A DNA stretch of 64,000 nt from Lepus europaeus (GCF_033115175.1 NC_084840.1:76151179-76215178); one strand, 5' to 3'; positions 53,432 to 63,840 are shown, counted from the stretch's first letter. Notes: generated from the letters alone by a model not told the origin. A program made the numbers and translations.

Positions 53432-56386
53432 GAGAAAGGCATTTTTTTATTAAACTTTTATTTAATGCATATAAATTTCCAAAGTATAGCTTATGGGTTA
53501 CAATGGCTTCCCCCCTCCCATAACTTCCCTCCCGCCCGCAACCCTCCCCTTTCCCGCTCCCTTTCCCCTTCCATTCATGTAAAGATTCATTTTCAATTCT
53601 CTTTATATACAGAAGATCAGTTTAGTATATATTAGGTAAAGATTTCAACATTTTGCCCATATAGCAACATAAAGTGAAAAAACTACCATTGGATTACTAA
53701 TTTTTTTTTAACTTTTATTTAATGAATATAAATTTCCAGTGTACAGCTTATGGATTACAGTGGCTTTCCCCTCCCATAACTTCCCTCCCACCCGCAACCC
53801 TCCCCTCTCCCGCTCCCTCTCCCCTTCCATTTGCATCAAGATTCATTTTCAATTCTCTTTATATACAGAAGATCAATTTAGTATAAAGGTTTCAACAGTT
53901 TGCACCCACATAGACACACAAAGTGAAACATACTGTTTGAGTACTAGTTATAGCATCAAATCAAAATGTACAGCACATTAAGGACAGAGATCCCACATGA
54001 GGAGCAAGTGCACAGTGGCTCCTGTTGTTGACCCAACAAATTGACACTCTAGTTTATGGCACCAGTAACCACCCTAGGCTGTCGTCATGAGTTGCCAAGG
54101 CTATGGAAGCCTTCCAAGTTTGCCGACTCTGATCATATTTAGACAAGGTCATAAAAGACAGAGTGAGAATAGTAACCAATGATCCTAAGAGTGGCATTAA
54201 CCAGGTTTGAACAATTATACAGCATTAAGTGGGGAAGAGGACCATCAGTACACACATGTTGGGAGTAGAGCCATTGGTGGTAGAGTAGAGGTTATGATTA
54301 CAAAGGAATGAGGCCCAAGTATGCTAGACAGGGTCTAGAACAAAGGACAGAGTCATTCTTAGAGGAGCTAAGAAAGGTGCTGTCTAAGCTACAATTAAGT
54401 TTTCTGATTGAGAGGCAAATAGAACCTGATAGAAGGGGCTTGATAATAATCTGGTGGGCTTTAGGCCTTGTAAGTTAAGAGGCCCAGACCTATCTATCTC
54501 TTCACATGGGGTATATCCTAAGGGAGGTGTGAACCTCCTAGGGGAAGGCACTCTGTTGACTTTCATTACTTGGCTGGCCTGGGAGGAGAGCTGGCCAGGT
54601 AAAGGCAGGGGGCATCTCTAACAAGAAATTTACAGTTCTGCCTGCAATGTTGCTGACCCTACTTGACCATCCCCTCAGCTGCAGTGGTCACTTTGGAAGT
54701 TGGGCTGAGTGAAGGGCTTTTCAGCTTGGAGCCAATAAGATCTGTGGCTCTGACCTGGGCATCCTTCGACTCCAGGGCAGGTCCATTTCCAGTGATCCAA
54801 CTCTTGGCAGAGCTGCCAGGGCTCTTCACAAGCTGACTTCTGCTGAAGCCCAGGCTTACCTCATTGAAAGCCACTGCAGTGGACTGGCCTGTTGGGTCTC
54901 CTTGAGGGCAGATCACTGTATAGATCAGCCATTAATAGGCCTGCCACCCATTGCTTCTGATGCCTAGCTTTCTTTTCCTCCTGGTTTGTGTTAAAGCAGA
55001 CCAGAGGATGCAAGTCAAGGGAGTGCCCGTGTCCCATCTCTAATCTTCGGTGGCCTGAACTACAAGTCTATAGTCACAGGCATGTTCTGTAGTAGTTTTT
55101 CTAAGGTAGACAATGCCCATGAGGAAAATTATATTCTCACTTTAAAACTTTCTTTCCCTTTGGTCTGAAAGGGAGGTTTTTTCTACTTACTGTATACTTT
55201 GCTGATGGCGAAGTGAATCTAGCTATGAGATTATTATTTAAGTTCTTATTTTGGCTATGCTATTACAGAAAAATGTTAGCCATCTCTTTTATAAGGTCTA
55301 AAGATTAAATTGTGCGTCCTACAGATTCCTTCATAATAGATTTAGTTTCCTATCTTGAAGAGAATAGAGAAATGAAAGAACAAGTTGGGCTTAGAATAGA
55401 GAAATGAGGGAGCAAGTCCTAGATCGCTTGCTGACAATAGCATTATCACATGAATACTTAGCAAACAGTTTCAACCATTAGATAACAACTTAAGAAAACA
55501 TTTACCAGAAGGTCCAATGCCTTCTATAAATTTTAAGAATCATGTGTTTGAAAATACCTCTTAAATATCTAACATGGTGTAGTTTGTTTAACCAGCAAAC
55601 TTAAGCACAACCATATAAAATGTTTTTAGTTTCTTTCTACCTACAAGTTTAAAACATATGATACATAGATTCAGGTCACTCAAATTAAAATGTATCTTTG
55701 ATTGATTTTAGCAGCTTAAATTTATGGACAATCTTATCTATAAGCCATTTAAAATAAGACTCTTAATAAAATTTCCCCATGTGGACATACAATATGTACA
55801 CACATTTAACATAGCATAATAGACCAATATAGCGTTTTTAATAATAGCTTTTAAAATCTTTAACTCTTTTTGTAGATTGCCAATTGATTTGAATTGCTTT
55901 TTTAGTAACCTCAGTTAACCATACTTTCTCTCAGTTGGTACTGTTAATACATTATTGGCTTCATCTGTTTACAGAGCCATCCCAAAGTACTGAATACAAT
56001 GGAAGTGGCTGGAAAAAGTCCATAGGAACCCATAGGAGGACAGCTACACACAGAACCAACAACGCTTTAGTTTTATGAGCAGCAAATCATATATAACTGT
56101 GGATGACAAAAGACTTTAAGTCGCCATGTTTAAAATTATAAACTCATAGACCAAATTTGATCTTGTTACAAGGTGATTATTCAAATCTTTGAAAATAAGC
56201 ACATATTTACATAACCCATAGATCTTAATAAAAATTCAGCTGTTTTTGAACAATTAGAATTTAACAGACATCAAGAGAACACAATAGATTACTTTAACAC
56301 ATTGCTTTAACAGAGCATTAGAGTTTAATTCTATGTCAAAGATAAATTGAGCTTCCTGTGATCTTTTGCTGTGAGGTTTCCTTCCT

Positions 56387-57448
56387 TTACCTTCTTTCAT
56401 ATTGGTGACCATGTTTCTGTGTTTCTGTGTGTAACACATCTTTAAGCATCTTTTGCAGGGCAGGATGAGTGGCAACAAATTCTTTCAGTTTCTGTTTGCT
56501 ATGAAAAGTCTTAATTTCACCTTCATTCACAAATGAGAGCTTTGCAGGATATAGTATTCTGGGCTGGCAGTTGTTCTCTCTTAGTACCTGGGCTATGTCT
56601 CGCCATTCCCTTCTAGCTTGTAGGGTTTCTGATGAGAAGTCTGCTGTGAGTCTAATTGGAGATCCTCTAAGAGTAATCTGACGTTTCTCTCTTGCACCTT
56701 TTAGGATCTTTTCTTTGTGTTTCACTGTGGTGAGTTTGATTACAACATGTCGTGGTGAGGATCTCTTTTGGTCATGTTTATTAGGGGTTCTATAAGCTTC
56801 CTGTACTAAGATGCCTCTGTCCTTCTCCAAACCTGGGAAATTTTCTGCTAGTATCTCACTGAAAATGCCTTCTAATCCTTTCTCCCTCTCCATGCCTTCA
56901 GGAACTCCTAGAACTCGAATGTTGGGTTTTTTAATAGTATCCTGTAGATTCCCGACAATATTTTTTAGATTTCTGATTTCTTCTTCTTTTCTTTGGTTTG
57001 CCTGTTTCCTTTCCTGTTCTCTGTCTTCTAAGTCCGATATTCTCTCTTCTGCTTCGCCCATTCTGTTTTTAAGGCTCTCTAATGTGTTTGTCATTTGATC
57101 TATTGAATTCTTCATTTCATTATGATTTCTCGTCACTATCAGAGTTTCTTGTTCCACTAGTTGTTTCATTTCATTTTGATTCCTCCTTAATATTTCATTT
57201 TCACGAGAGAGATTTTCTATCTTGTCCATGAAGGATTTCTGTAGTTCAAGAATTTGTTTTTGAGAAGTTCTTAATGTTCTTAGCAATTTTTTGAGATCTG
57301 CTTCTTGCATTTCTTCGATCTCATCATCTTCATAATCTTGAATTGGGGTGTCTTTTTCATTTGGGGGCGTCATAGTGTCTTCCTTGTTCTTGTTAGCTTG
57401 GTTTTTGCGTTTGTTGTTTGGCATGTTGGAGATATTTGGTTTCTTCAC
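56387..57448 (-). CDS. L1-type ORF1 protein, intact 353 codons
   Basis: An RNA-binding, trimeric nucleic-acid chaperone of LINE-1 ribonucleoproteins (cytoplasmic). From the N-terminus: a charged region with NNKRKNQANKNKED (residues about 11-24), then a long coiled coil at residues about 45-170 with clear heptads (KQILELQKSFMDKIENL; MGEAEERISDLEDREQE). An RRM domain starts near residue 176 (NIRVLGVPEG), and a C-terminal domain at about 260-345 carries LTADFSSETLQARREW and FVNEGEIKTFHSKQKLKEF. Length is close to human ORF1p (338). ATG at 57448, no internal stop. It is not followed by an ORF2, so the element is at most partly functional and would need reverse transcriptase in trans. Confidence 0.88.
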   Translation of the reverse strand: MKKPNISNMPNNKRKNQANKNKEDTMTPPNEKDTPIQDYEDDEIEEMQEADLKKLLRTLRTSQKQILELQKSFMDKIENLSRENEILRRNQNEMKQLVEQETLIVTRNHNEMKNSIDQMTNTLESLKNRMGEAEERISDLEDREQERKQANQRKEEEIRNLKNIVGNLQDTIKKPNIRVLGVPEGMEREKGLEGIFSEILAENFPGLEKDRGILVQEAYRTPNKHDQKRSSPRHVVIKLTTVKHKEKILKGAREKRQITLRGSPIRLTADFSSETLQARREWRDIAQVLRENNCQPRILYPAKLSFVNEGEIKTFHSKQKLKEFVATHPALQKMLKDVLHTETQKHGHQYERR

Positions 57449-58344
57449 TGTGGTGTTTTTTCTTGTTACACTATGGCTCCTTATTAAGTGGACTGTCTGC
57501 TTTCGGTGGAGCCTTAGAGGCTTGAGATGAGTGTGGACTGAGAGCTGTGTTTGGTTCCTCAGGGCTGAGGGTGTGTCAAAGATGACACTCCCAGGTTAGG
57601 CGTGGTAAATCTCTCTTTCTTTTTTTGATTCAAAAGGGAAGTAATTCCGCACAGCTGAACGTAATTGGAGGTAGTAATTAGCAGGCAAATGATATACCCA
57701 CAGGAGCCAGAGATCAGAAGCTCTTTCCCAAGGACCACACAGGGAATCTCTGCTGCCCTCAGTGTGGGCTCCAATTCTCCTGCAGTCTCCCTCTGGGTTG
57801 CCAAGTTAGATGCTAATCTCCAGTTATTTCACCCCTCCCCCCAGAGTCAGGTTTTTCTGCTAGGCTCAGGGCCGGTGCAGACCTGAGGTCGCCCTGCTTA
57901 TGACGTTTGTCCAAAATGGCGCCTGCTCTTTGTCTTGCTCGCCTTTGAGAGGTGAGCGGAGAGAGAGAGACTCGTGTCCGTATCGGTCACTTTTTTTTTT
58001 TCCTCTCTCTCTTCTAGTTAGCCTGGTGAACTTTTCCCCACGGAGTTTCAAGCCTCGTTCCCTCTAGCCTCCTCTTTCCGCTTGCCCGCTGGTGTCTCGG
58101 GCTATGGAGGTTCGGCTCACCTCGCGTTCCAGCGCTGGTGCGTTGAGTCTGCCGCTGGTGTCCCGAACTCGGGCTCCCACGCTCTCCACGCAGGTCCACT
58201 GTGAATCACTAGTTCCGGAAGAGTTTCCTCTGCTGTTTCTTCCCCTACTCTTCCTTGACCCTGCAGTATCTCCACTTATATTAACGTGTGTCTTGACGAA
58301 CTATCAATGTGCTTCCTTCCTATTCCGCCATCTTGCCGCTCTCC
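57449..58344 (-). promoter_or_regulatory. L1-type 5' UTR with internal promoter features
   Basis: GC- and CpG-rich 5' UTR. The YY1-type core AAGATGGCGG lies within about 20 bases of the 5' end (58,325-58,335). Many CpGs persist (58,050-58,210), suggesting recent insertion. Promoter activity is known for this region in L1 families; activity of this copy is inferred. Confidence 0.6.
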
Positions 58345-58740
58345 TGGATTACTAATTATAGCATTAAATAGCAATGTACAGCACATTAAAGACAGAGATC
58401 CTACATAATTTTTTTTCAAATTAATTAATTTTCTATGCCATTTCCTTTTTAACACCAGGTTGTTTTTTTTTCATTTCCAATTCTCTATATATACAGAAGA
58501 TCAATTCAGTATATAATTAGTAAAGACCTCATCAGTTTGTGCCCACACAGAAACACAAAGTATAAAAATACTGTTTCAGTACTAGTTATAGCATCACTTC
58601 GCTTTAGACGACACATTAGGGACAGATCCCACATGGGGTGTAAGTGCACAGTGACTCCTGTTGCTGATTTAACAATTTGACACTCCTGTTCATGGCGTCA
58701 GTAATCTCCCTAGGCTCTAGTCATGAGAAAGGCATTTTTT

Positions 58741-59011
58741 TAAAAAAAGGTCAATAAGGAACATTCTAAATCAACATTTTGATTCATTCCATTTCAGTTT
58801 CCTGCTAAAACCGTGAAAATAATACAATGAGGTGAAACTGTAGAACAACATTGGACATTGCCTGAAACTTTTAGGGGTTATGGTAGAAAATAGCATAGAC
58901 AATAGCTCAGTGTAGCAGAGTGCTGTCACCTGAGAGTTAAAATTGAAGATCTACCCCTATGTGTATCACAAAAGATCAACCTCTAAAACCTCATGGGGGG
59001 TGGGGGAGGAG
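58741..59011 (+). other. Intergenic: continuation of the old L1 relic, then unique DNA
   Basis: 58,741-58,910 continues the L1-like text broken at 53,431. The remainder is unassigned. Confidence 0.4.
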
Positions 59012-59260
59012 AGCAGTGCGTGACCAAGTGGTTAAGATGCATGTGTCCCACATGGAAGCCTCTGGACTCAACGCTCACCTCCTGACTCCAGCGTTCTTGT
59101 TTAATGCAGATTCCGGGAAGCATAAGTGATGGGCCATGCAATTGGGTTCCTGGCCCCACATGCGAGACCTGGCTTTGGTCCAAGTGGTCATTATAGACAT
59201 TTTGGGGAGTGAATCAGTGAATGTTCTTCCTTCCTCCTCCCCCTCGCTCTCCCTTGGAAT
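59012..59260 (+). repeat. CSINE, short diverged copy
   Basis: GAGCAGTGCGTGACCAAGTG head with a compressed body ending in TCCTCCCCCTCGCTCTCCC. Confidence 0.7.
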
Positions 59261-59291
59261 GATATTATAGTATGATTCTACGCAATTAAAG

Positions 59292-59323
59292 TTGTTTATT
59301 TATTTGAAAGTCAGAGTTAGAGA

Positions 59324-59391
<68 letters not shown>

Positions 59392-59656
59392 CTTCCATTT
59401 GCTGGTTCACTCCTTAAATGCCCACAACTTCCAGTGCTGTGCCAGGCCAAAGACAGGAGCCAGGAGCCAGGAGTTTCTCCCAGGTTTTCCATGTGGGTAG
59501 CAGGGGTGCAAGCACTTGGACCATCTTCTGCTGCTCTTCCCAGGCCATTAGCAAGGAGCTGCATTGGAAGTTGAACAGCCGGGACATGAACCGGCACCCA
59601 CATGGAATGCCAGCAGCATAGGTGGTGGCTTTATCTGCTATGCCACAGTCCAGCCC
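59292..59656 (-). repeat. CSINE with (GT)n(GA)n
   Basis: Full-length minus copy; the GA segment has grown into a compound repeat. Confidence 0.88.
59326..59389 (+). repeat. (GT)n(GA)n compound microsatellite
   Basis: About 17 GT units running directly into about 14 GA units. Confidence 0.92.
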
Positions 59657-59937
59657 TGTGGCAGTGGCTTCACTATCTATGGAAAATGTTCATAATAAAA
59701 GAAACTTTTATATTTATAGGAGGGGAATGTGTGTTATTTCCAACCCTCTGAGCTCCTTTATTGAGGATCTTCTGTATTTATCGTGTCTATTTTAGACTTT
59801 TTAGGGAAAGAGGAGTAGACGTAGGAAAAGCCTTCACCTTTTCTTTTCCTGGTATGTATGTGGTGGTGGTGGTGAGTGATGACATGTAATAAGTTAGGGT
59901 TTTTTTTTACCCAATTAGTTTTTTGTAATTCTAAGGA

Positions 59938-60275
59938 TTTTTTTTTTTTTTTGGACAGGCAGAGTTAGACAGTGAGAGAGAGAGAGAGAGACAGAGAGAA
60001 AGGTCTTCCTTTTCTGTTGGTTCACCCCCCAAATGACCGCTACAGCCGGCACACTGCACTGATCCGAAGCCAGGAGCCAGGTGCTTCCTCCTGGTCTTCC
60101 ATGCAGGTGCAGGGCCCAAGCACTTGGGCCATCTTCCACTGCACTCCTGGGCCACAGCAGAGAGCTGGACTGGAAGAGGAGCAACCCGGCAGAATCTGGT
60201 GCCCAGACCGGGACTAGAACCTGGTGTGCCAGCGCCGCAAGTGGAGGATTAGCCTAGTGAGCTGCGGCGCTGGCA
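59938..60275 (-). repeat. CSINE
   Basis: Young full-length minus copy, head complement GCTGCGGCGCTGGCAGG. Confidence 0.9.
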
Positions 60276-60287
60276 GGATGTTTTTAA

Positions 60288-60446
60288 AATTAAAGATTTA
60301 TTTTATTTCGTGGGAAGGCAGAATTCTTCACATGCTTTCCCAGGCGCATTAGCAAGGAGCTGGAATGGAAGTGGAGCAGCTGGGACTGGAACTTGGGCTC
60401 ATGTCCCAGAGGGCTGCTTCACCAGCTGTGCCATAACATGGCCCCA
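60288..60446 (-). repeat. CSINE with internal deletion
   Basis: The tail complement (AAAGATTTATTTTATTTC) joins directly to the second half of the body (CTTTCCCAGGCGCATTAGC) and ends GCCATAACATGGCCCC. Confidence 0.8.
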
Positions 60447-60829
60447 GTCACTTACTTTCACAGCCCACTAAAATCTCTTCAAGGAGAATTCCCACTGAGC
60501 AGCATTATGTCTCCCAAGGACGCTGTGAGATTGTAGATAAGAAGTGTGAGACTGAAGCCCAGGGCTGTGTGTCTTGCCTAATTCCACTTGTCTCGCTCTC
60601 CCTGGAAATTTCCAATTGCACCCAGAGCTTTCTCGTTATGGACCTTGCTCTCTAACCATAGGAAAGCCCCACCTGCAAAGAGGAGGGTGGGCTGGAAGAA
60701 TTCGTCCAGGGAAAAGAAAGGAGGCACAGCGCTGAATGACTGTCAGTTCCTCTTCTCTCTGCTCCCTCCCCACCCCTTTAAATAATTGCCATTTTTTCTC
60801 CCGTCCAGGAAGGAAGCAGCTGGAATAAG
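60447..60829 (+). promoter_or_regulatory. IL15RA: Proximal upstream region of IL15RA
   Basis: Single-copy DNA with the palindromic kappa-B-like site (60604), a pyrimidine-rich run (60745-60776) and a TTTAAATAA element (60777). No gene on either strand. Confidence 0.45.
60604..60613. promoter_or_regulatory. IL15RA: Palindromic NF-kB/Rel-like site GGAAATTTCC
   Basis: A perfect 10-base palindrome close to the kappa-B consensus, in single-copy sequence about 230 bases upstream of the CpG island. IL15RA is inducible through NF-kB and IRF pathways in other mammals; function here is inferred. Confidence 0.4.
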
Positions 60830-61343
60830 GCGAAGGGGCGGGCCAGGGCTGCAGCAGGCGCCAGCTGCCGCCACCTTAGGAGTTGAGCAAGTGGCCGAGG
60901 CTGCACTCCAGTCGCCGCGGTAGGGCTCAAGGGGCAGGTGGCGACGCTGAGCGCGATGGGGCTCCCACCTCCGCTGTCACCCACTAACAGCGAGCGAGGG
61001 CTGCGGAGCTCAGAGCCACAGAAGCTCCTGGAGCAGAGTTGGCCAAGTGGAGGTGACCAGCCAGTGGGGCCGGACAAAGGCGTGGACGCCCCGCAGGGCG
61101 TGTCCTGGAGAGTTTGCTCGCCCACGAAGTTGCCCGTGCCTGTTGCAGTGGGCACAAAAGAGCGAATTGACCTACGGGATTCCAGGGACCGGCAGCCTCC
61201 CGGAGAGCAGGAGCCCAGGCTCGTGCAGGTGAGGTCTGCGGGCTCCCGCTGCGCAGGGCCGGCGGCGCTCCGGGCACAGGGGTGGCGGCGGCGAGGGTCA
61301 CGGCAGGCTGCCAGGGCTTCTTCCAGGGCAGGGGTGGGGATGC

Positions 61344-61350
61344 TGAGTCA
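61344..61350 (+). promoter_or_regulatory. IL15RA: AP-1 site TGAGTCA
   Basis: An exact AP-1 heptamer 181 bases upstream of the IL15RA ATG, followed directly by the 10-base palindrome ACGGATCCGT. Single motifs of this length occur by chance, so location is the main support. Confidence 0.4.
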
Positions 61351-61530
61351 CGGATCCGTCACTCTTTCGCACCTCTCCTCGGCCCTCCGGGGGCCAAAGC
61401 AAAAGCGAAAGCGAATGCATCTGGCCGGGCGGCCGGTCCCGGAGTTGCGCTCTCCACCTCGCTCGGGCCTTGGCATCGCACGCGCCGCCGGCCCTTGTAG
61501 TCCCGGAGGGGCACTGCCGAGCCTGCTGCC

Positions 61531-61606
61531 ATGGCCCGGAGACGGCTGCGCGCCTTCCCGGCCCACGCCTTCCTGGCGCTGCTGCTGCCGCCAGCGGTGA
61601 CACTGG
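61531..61606 (+). CDS. IL15RA: Interleukin-15 receptor subunit alpha, exon 1 (signal peptide), partial gene
   Basis: ATG at 61531 sits in a CpG-rich region and opens MARRRLRAFPAHAFLALLLPPAVTL, then one base of a Gly codon, then the donor GTAAGG at 61607. This is an n-region rich in Arg plus a Leu/Ala/Pro hydrophobic core, like the human signal-peptide exon (MAPRRARG...LLLRPPATRG), which also ends in phase 1. The gene encodes the private IL-15 chain that trans-presents IL-15 to IL2RB/gamma-c cells. Support for the identity is exon structure and synteny: same strand, directly downstream of IL2RA, as in human. The sushi-domain exon 2 is beyond the window end, so the call rests on one exon. An in-frame stop was not looked for upstream; the start is chosen by signal-peptide fit. 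Confidence 0.85.
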
Positions 61607-62721
61607 GTAAGGAACAGTGCGCCAGGGCGGAGCCGCGGGAGGGGGCCCCGGCACAGACCCGGACCGCACCCGGGGTCCCACGGCCCTGGGTCAGACCCGG
61701 AGGGAGACCCGGGAGGAACTCGGCGAGCGCCGGCACACACGGGGAAGGGACGCGGCGTCCAGCAGGAGGCACAGGTGAGGCCAGCCGCGCCAAGGGGCCG
61801 CTAAGCGCGCCCCCCCCCCCCCCCGACTGCTCCCGGCTCTCGCGGCTCCTAGGTCGCCCAGCGAACCGAGCTGAGAGGTCCGGCTTGGGTTCCAAGGTCA
61901 AAGGAAGAAACCGGTTTTGTATGGCCAAGGGGGCGGCCCATGGAGAGGCGCTTGAGTGCGCGGCGCCCATCCCACCTGGACAGCTGGGTGGGAGTTGCAC
62001 GGCACGCGGTTCCCCGAAAGGGCCCAGGGAAAATAACTTCTGTAGTCTGTCAGGCACAGATAAGTGATATGGGTGGGCAGCTGGAAGGACAGGTAGGACT
62101 GCATCCTTTGGGAGGAAGAAACGTGTCGAACAAGTGGCACACCCGGAGACCCAGGAGTAACTCCCAGTTCTTGAGTGAGCAAAGCAGGAAGGCGGGAGGC
62201 AGCGCAGGGACGGTGGCCACAGCCTGGAGGCTGCACTCGCAGAGAAGTGGGGACGAAAGGAAGCTGGTGATTGCTTGGAGTAACCAAAGCCTTGGCAGGT
62301 AGACCTAATCTCAGCAGGAACAATGAGTGAGTGCCTTGGAAAAAAATTTTTTTACGGGGGGCGAGTGCAGCTAGTTGGGGCAGGACGAAAGATTCATGCA
62401 ACTGGATTCCTGGATCCTTGCCGGAGCTCCCTCGGGGTCTGATGAAAGCTATGAACTCTTTCCCCAGAAAAATACAGGAATGCATGCTAACTTAAAAAAT
62501 GTGCATGTGATTTTGGGATCACGGACCCATTGAAGACCAACCATGACAGTTGGTAACTCCATGATTTGTGTGTATTTGTTTTAAGCAAGTTGCAAATACG
62601 GTTAGCCAGTCTGGCCAGAGCTGTCCCACCCCCCCACTTGCTGCTGCCTGGCTTGGTGTGATGCCTTAGCACTGGAGTGCACATGAAGTTTCATGTGTAT
62701 AGGACTGTGATGCTCTTGGTG

Positions 62722-62780
62722 CCCCCCCCACCCCCCCACCCCCCCCACCCCCCCCACCCCACCCCACCCCCCCCCCGCCC
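62722..62780 (+). repeat. (C7-9 A)n tract, G-quadruplex-capable on the minus strand
   Basis: Runs of 4-10 C separated by single A over about 58 bases, in IL15RA intron 1. Confidence 0.92.
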
Positions 62781-63129
62781 AGCCAAAGCTGAGTTTCCTT
62801 GGTGATCTGGTCATTTCCTCCCAGCTGGCCAGCCAGTGTCTCCCTTGCAAGGAACAGCCTAGGGCAGGGCAACTTTTAACAGAATGTGAAAGTGAAATGC
62901 AACTGTGGTCAGAACCCAGCAAAACTTAAAGTAATCCAGAGACACTGCAGAAAGACCTCTGTAGATAATCAACCACATACAGCCTTGCTCTTTGACCTTG
63001 CAAAAGCCTTGCAGCTGTGTTGAGATCTGTTGTCACTGCAATCAAGAGAGCAAATGTGTTCTTTATGACCAAAAGTTTCCTCCTGCTTTGCATAATCCCC
63101 ACCTCCCACCCCACCCTGTCCCCAGGCAA

Positions 63130-63840
63130 GGACTTACCTGTTGTCTATCAATATTGATTTGTTGTGCTTCCTAGAATTTTCATACAGTGTGGACTCTTTC
63201 TTGTTTGGCTTCTCTCCCTTGTGGTAACCATTCTGAGAATGCATCAATAGTTCATTTCTAAGGCTGAGTAGTACTCTATTTTTCAAAAATAAAGATTGTA
63301 TTTATTTGTTTGAGATGCAGAGTTACAGACAGGGAGAGGGAGAGACAGAGAGAGGTGTCTTCCATCTGCTGGTTCACTCCCCAAATGGCCGCAATGGCTG
63401 GAGCTGTGCCGATCCGAAGTCAGGAGCCAGGAGCTTCTTCTGGGTCTCTCACCTGGGTGCAGGAGCCCAAGCACTTTGGCCATCCTCTGCTGCCTTCCCA
63501 AGCACATCAGCATGGAGCTGGATCGAAAGTGGAGATGCCAGGACCTGAACTGGTGCCCATAGGGGATATGGGATGCCGGCGCTGCAGGCTGGGGCTTCAA
63601 CCCGTTGCGCCACAGTGCTGGCCCTGAGTAATATTCTATTGCATGGCTAGCCCACCATTTACCCCTATACTGGTTAATAGACACTTGGGTTGTTTCCACT
63701 TTGGGGCTATTATGGGCAGTCACATGCATATAGGTTTTTATGTGTGCATCTGTTTTCCTTTCTCTTGGGTAGAAAACAGCTAGGAGAGAAGTTGTTGGAT
63801 CATATGGTTAGGTATGTGTTTAACCTTTTAAGAAACTGCT
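63130..63840 (-). mobile_element. Ancient L1 3' end, antisense, split by a CSINE
   Basis: GGCTGAGTAGTACTCTATT, GACACTTGGGTTGTTTCCAC and GTTGTTGGATCATATGGTTA are antisense phrases of old L1 tails. Confidence 0.8.
63285..63624 (-). repeat. CSINE inside an old L1
   Basis: Full-length minus copy. Host CTGAGTAGTACTCTATT (upstream) is repeated with two changes as CTGAGTAATATTCTATT after 63624. Confidence 0.88.

Larger units (their letters stand above)
53701..58344 (-). mobile_element. Inner L1-type element: 5' complete, ORF1 intact, ORF2 absent (half-L1-like)
   Basis: Minus strand. The 5' terminus abuts the duplication TGGATTACTAA (53690-53700 and 58345-58355) and begins GAGAGCGGCAAGATGGCGG, the YY1-bearing start of a complete L1. 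A CpG-rich 5' UTR of about 900 bases is followed by an intact ORF1 (56387-57448). The next ~2.25 kb to about 54,130 has no recognisable endonuclease or reverse transcriptase sequence and only short frames. It ends in the rabbit-type 3' UTR with polypurine tract (near 53,765-53,830) and A tail. Total about 4.6 kb, against 6-7 kb for a full L1. Either an internally deleted or spliced L1 copy, or a half-L1 (HAL1-type) family member. Confidence 0.82.
53432..58740 (-). mobile_element. Outer L1 (3' UTR only), split by an inner L1-type element
   Basis: The 3' UTR lies in two parts, 53449-53700 and 58356-58724, minus strand. Target-site duplication GAGAAAGGCATTTTTT at 53432-53447 and 58725-58740. Removing the inner element at 53701-58344 restores a continuous 3' UTR like the one at 1394-2087. 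Confidence 0.88.
60830..61850 (+). promoter_or_regulatory. IL15RA: CpG-island promoter region of IL15RA
   Basis: There is an abrupt rise in G+C and CpG density from about 60,830 to 61,850, flanked on both sides by AT-rich repeat DNA. An Sp1-type GGGGCGGG box sits at 60835 and a TTTAAATAA (TATA-like) at 60777, about 750 bases before the ATG. An AP-1 site lies at 61344. The transcription start cannot be placed from sequence alone; dispersed CpG-island initiation is likely. Confidence 0.7.

Noticed and set aside
60956..61228. Alternative in-frame coding first exon of IL15RA
   Set aside because: The donor is phase 0, while exon 1 ends in phase 1, so it cannot supply a coding N-terminus by direct splicing to exon 2. 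Kept only as a possible leader exon.
61359..62057. Long minus-strand frames (up to 232 codons) over the IL15RA promoter
   Set aside because: High G+C depletes stop codons. The peptide is low-complexity Pro/Gly/Arg and antisense to exon 1.
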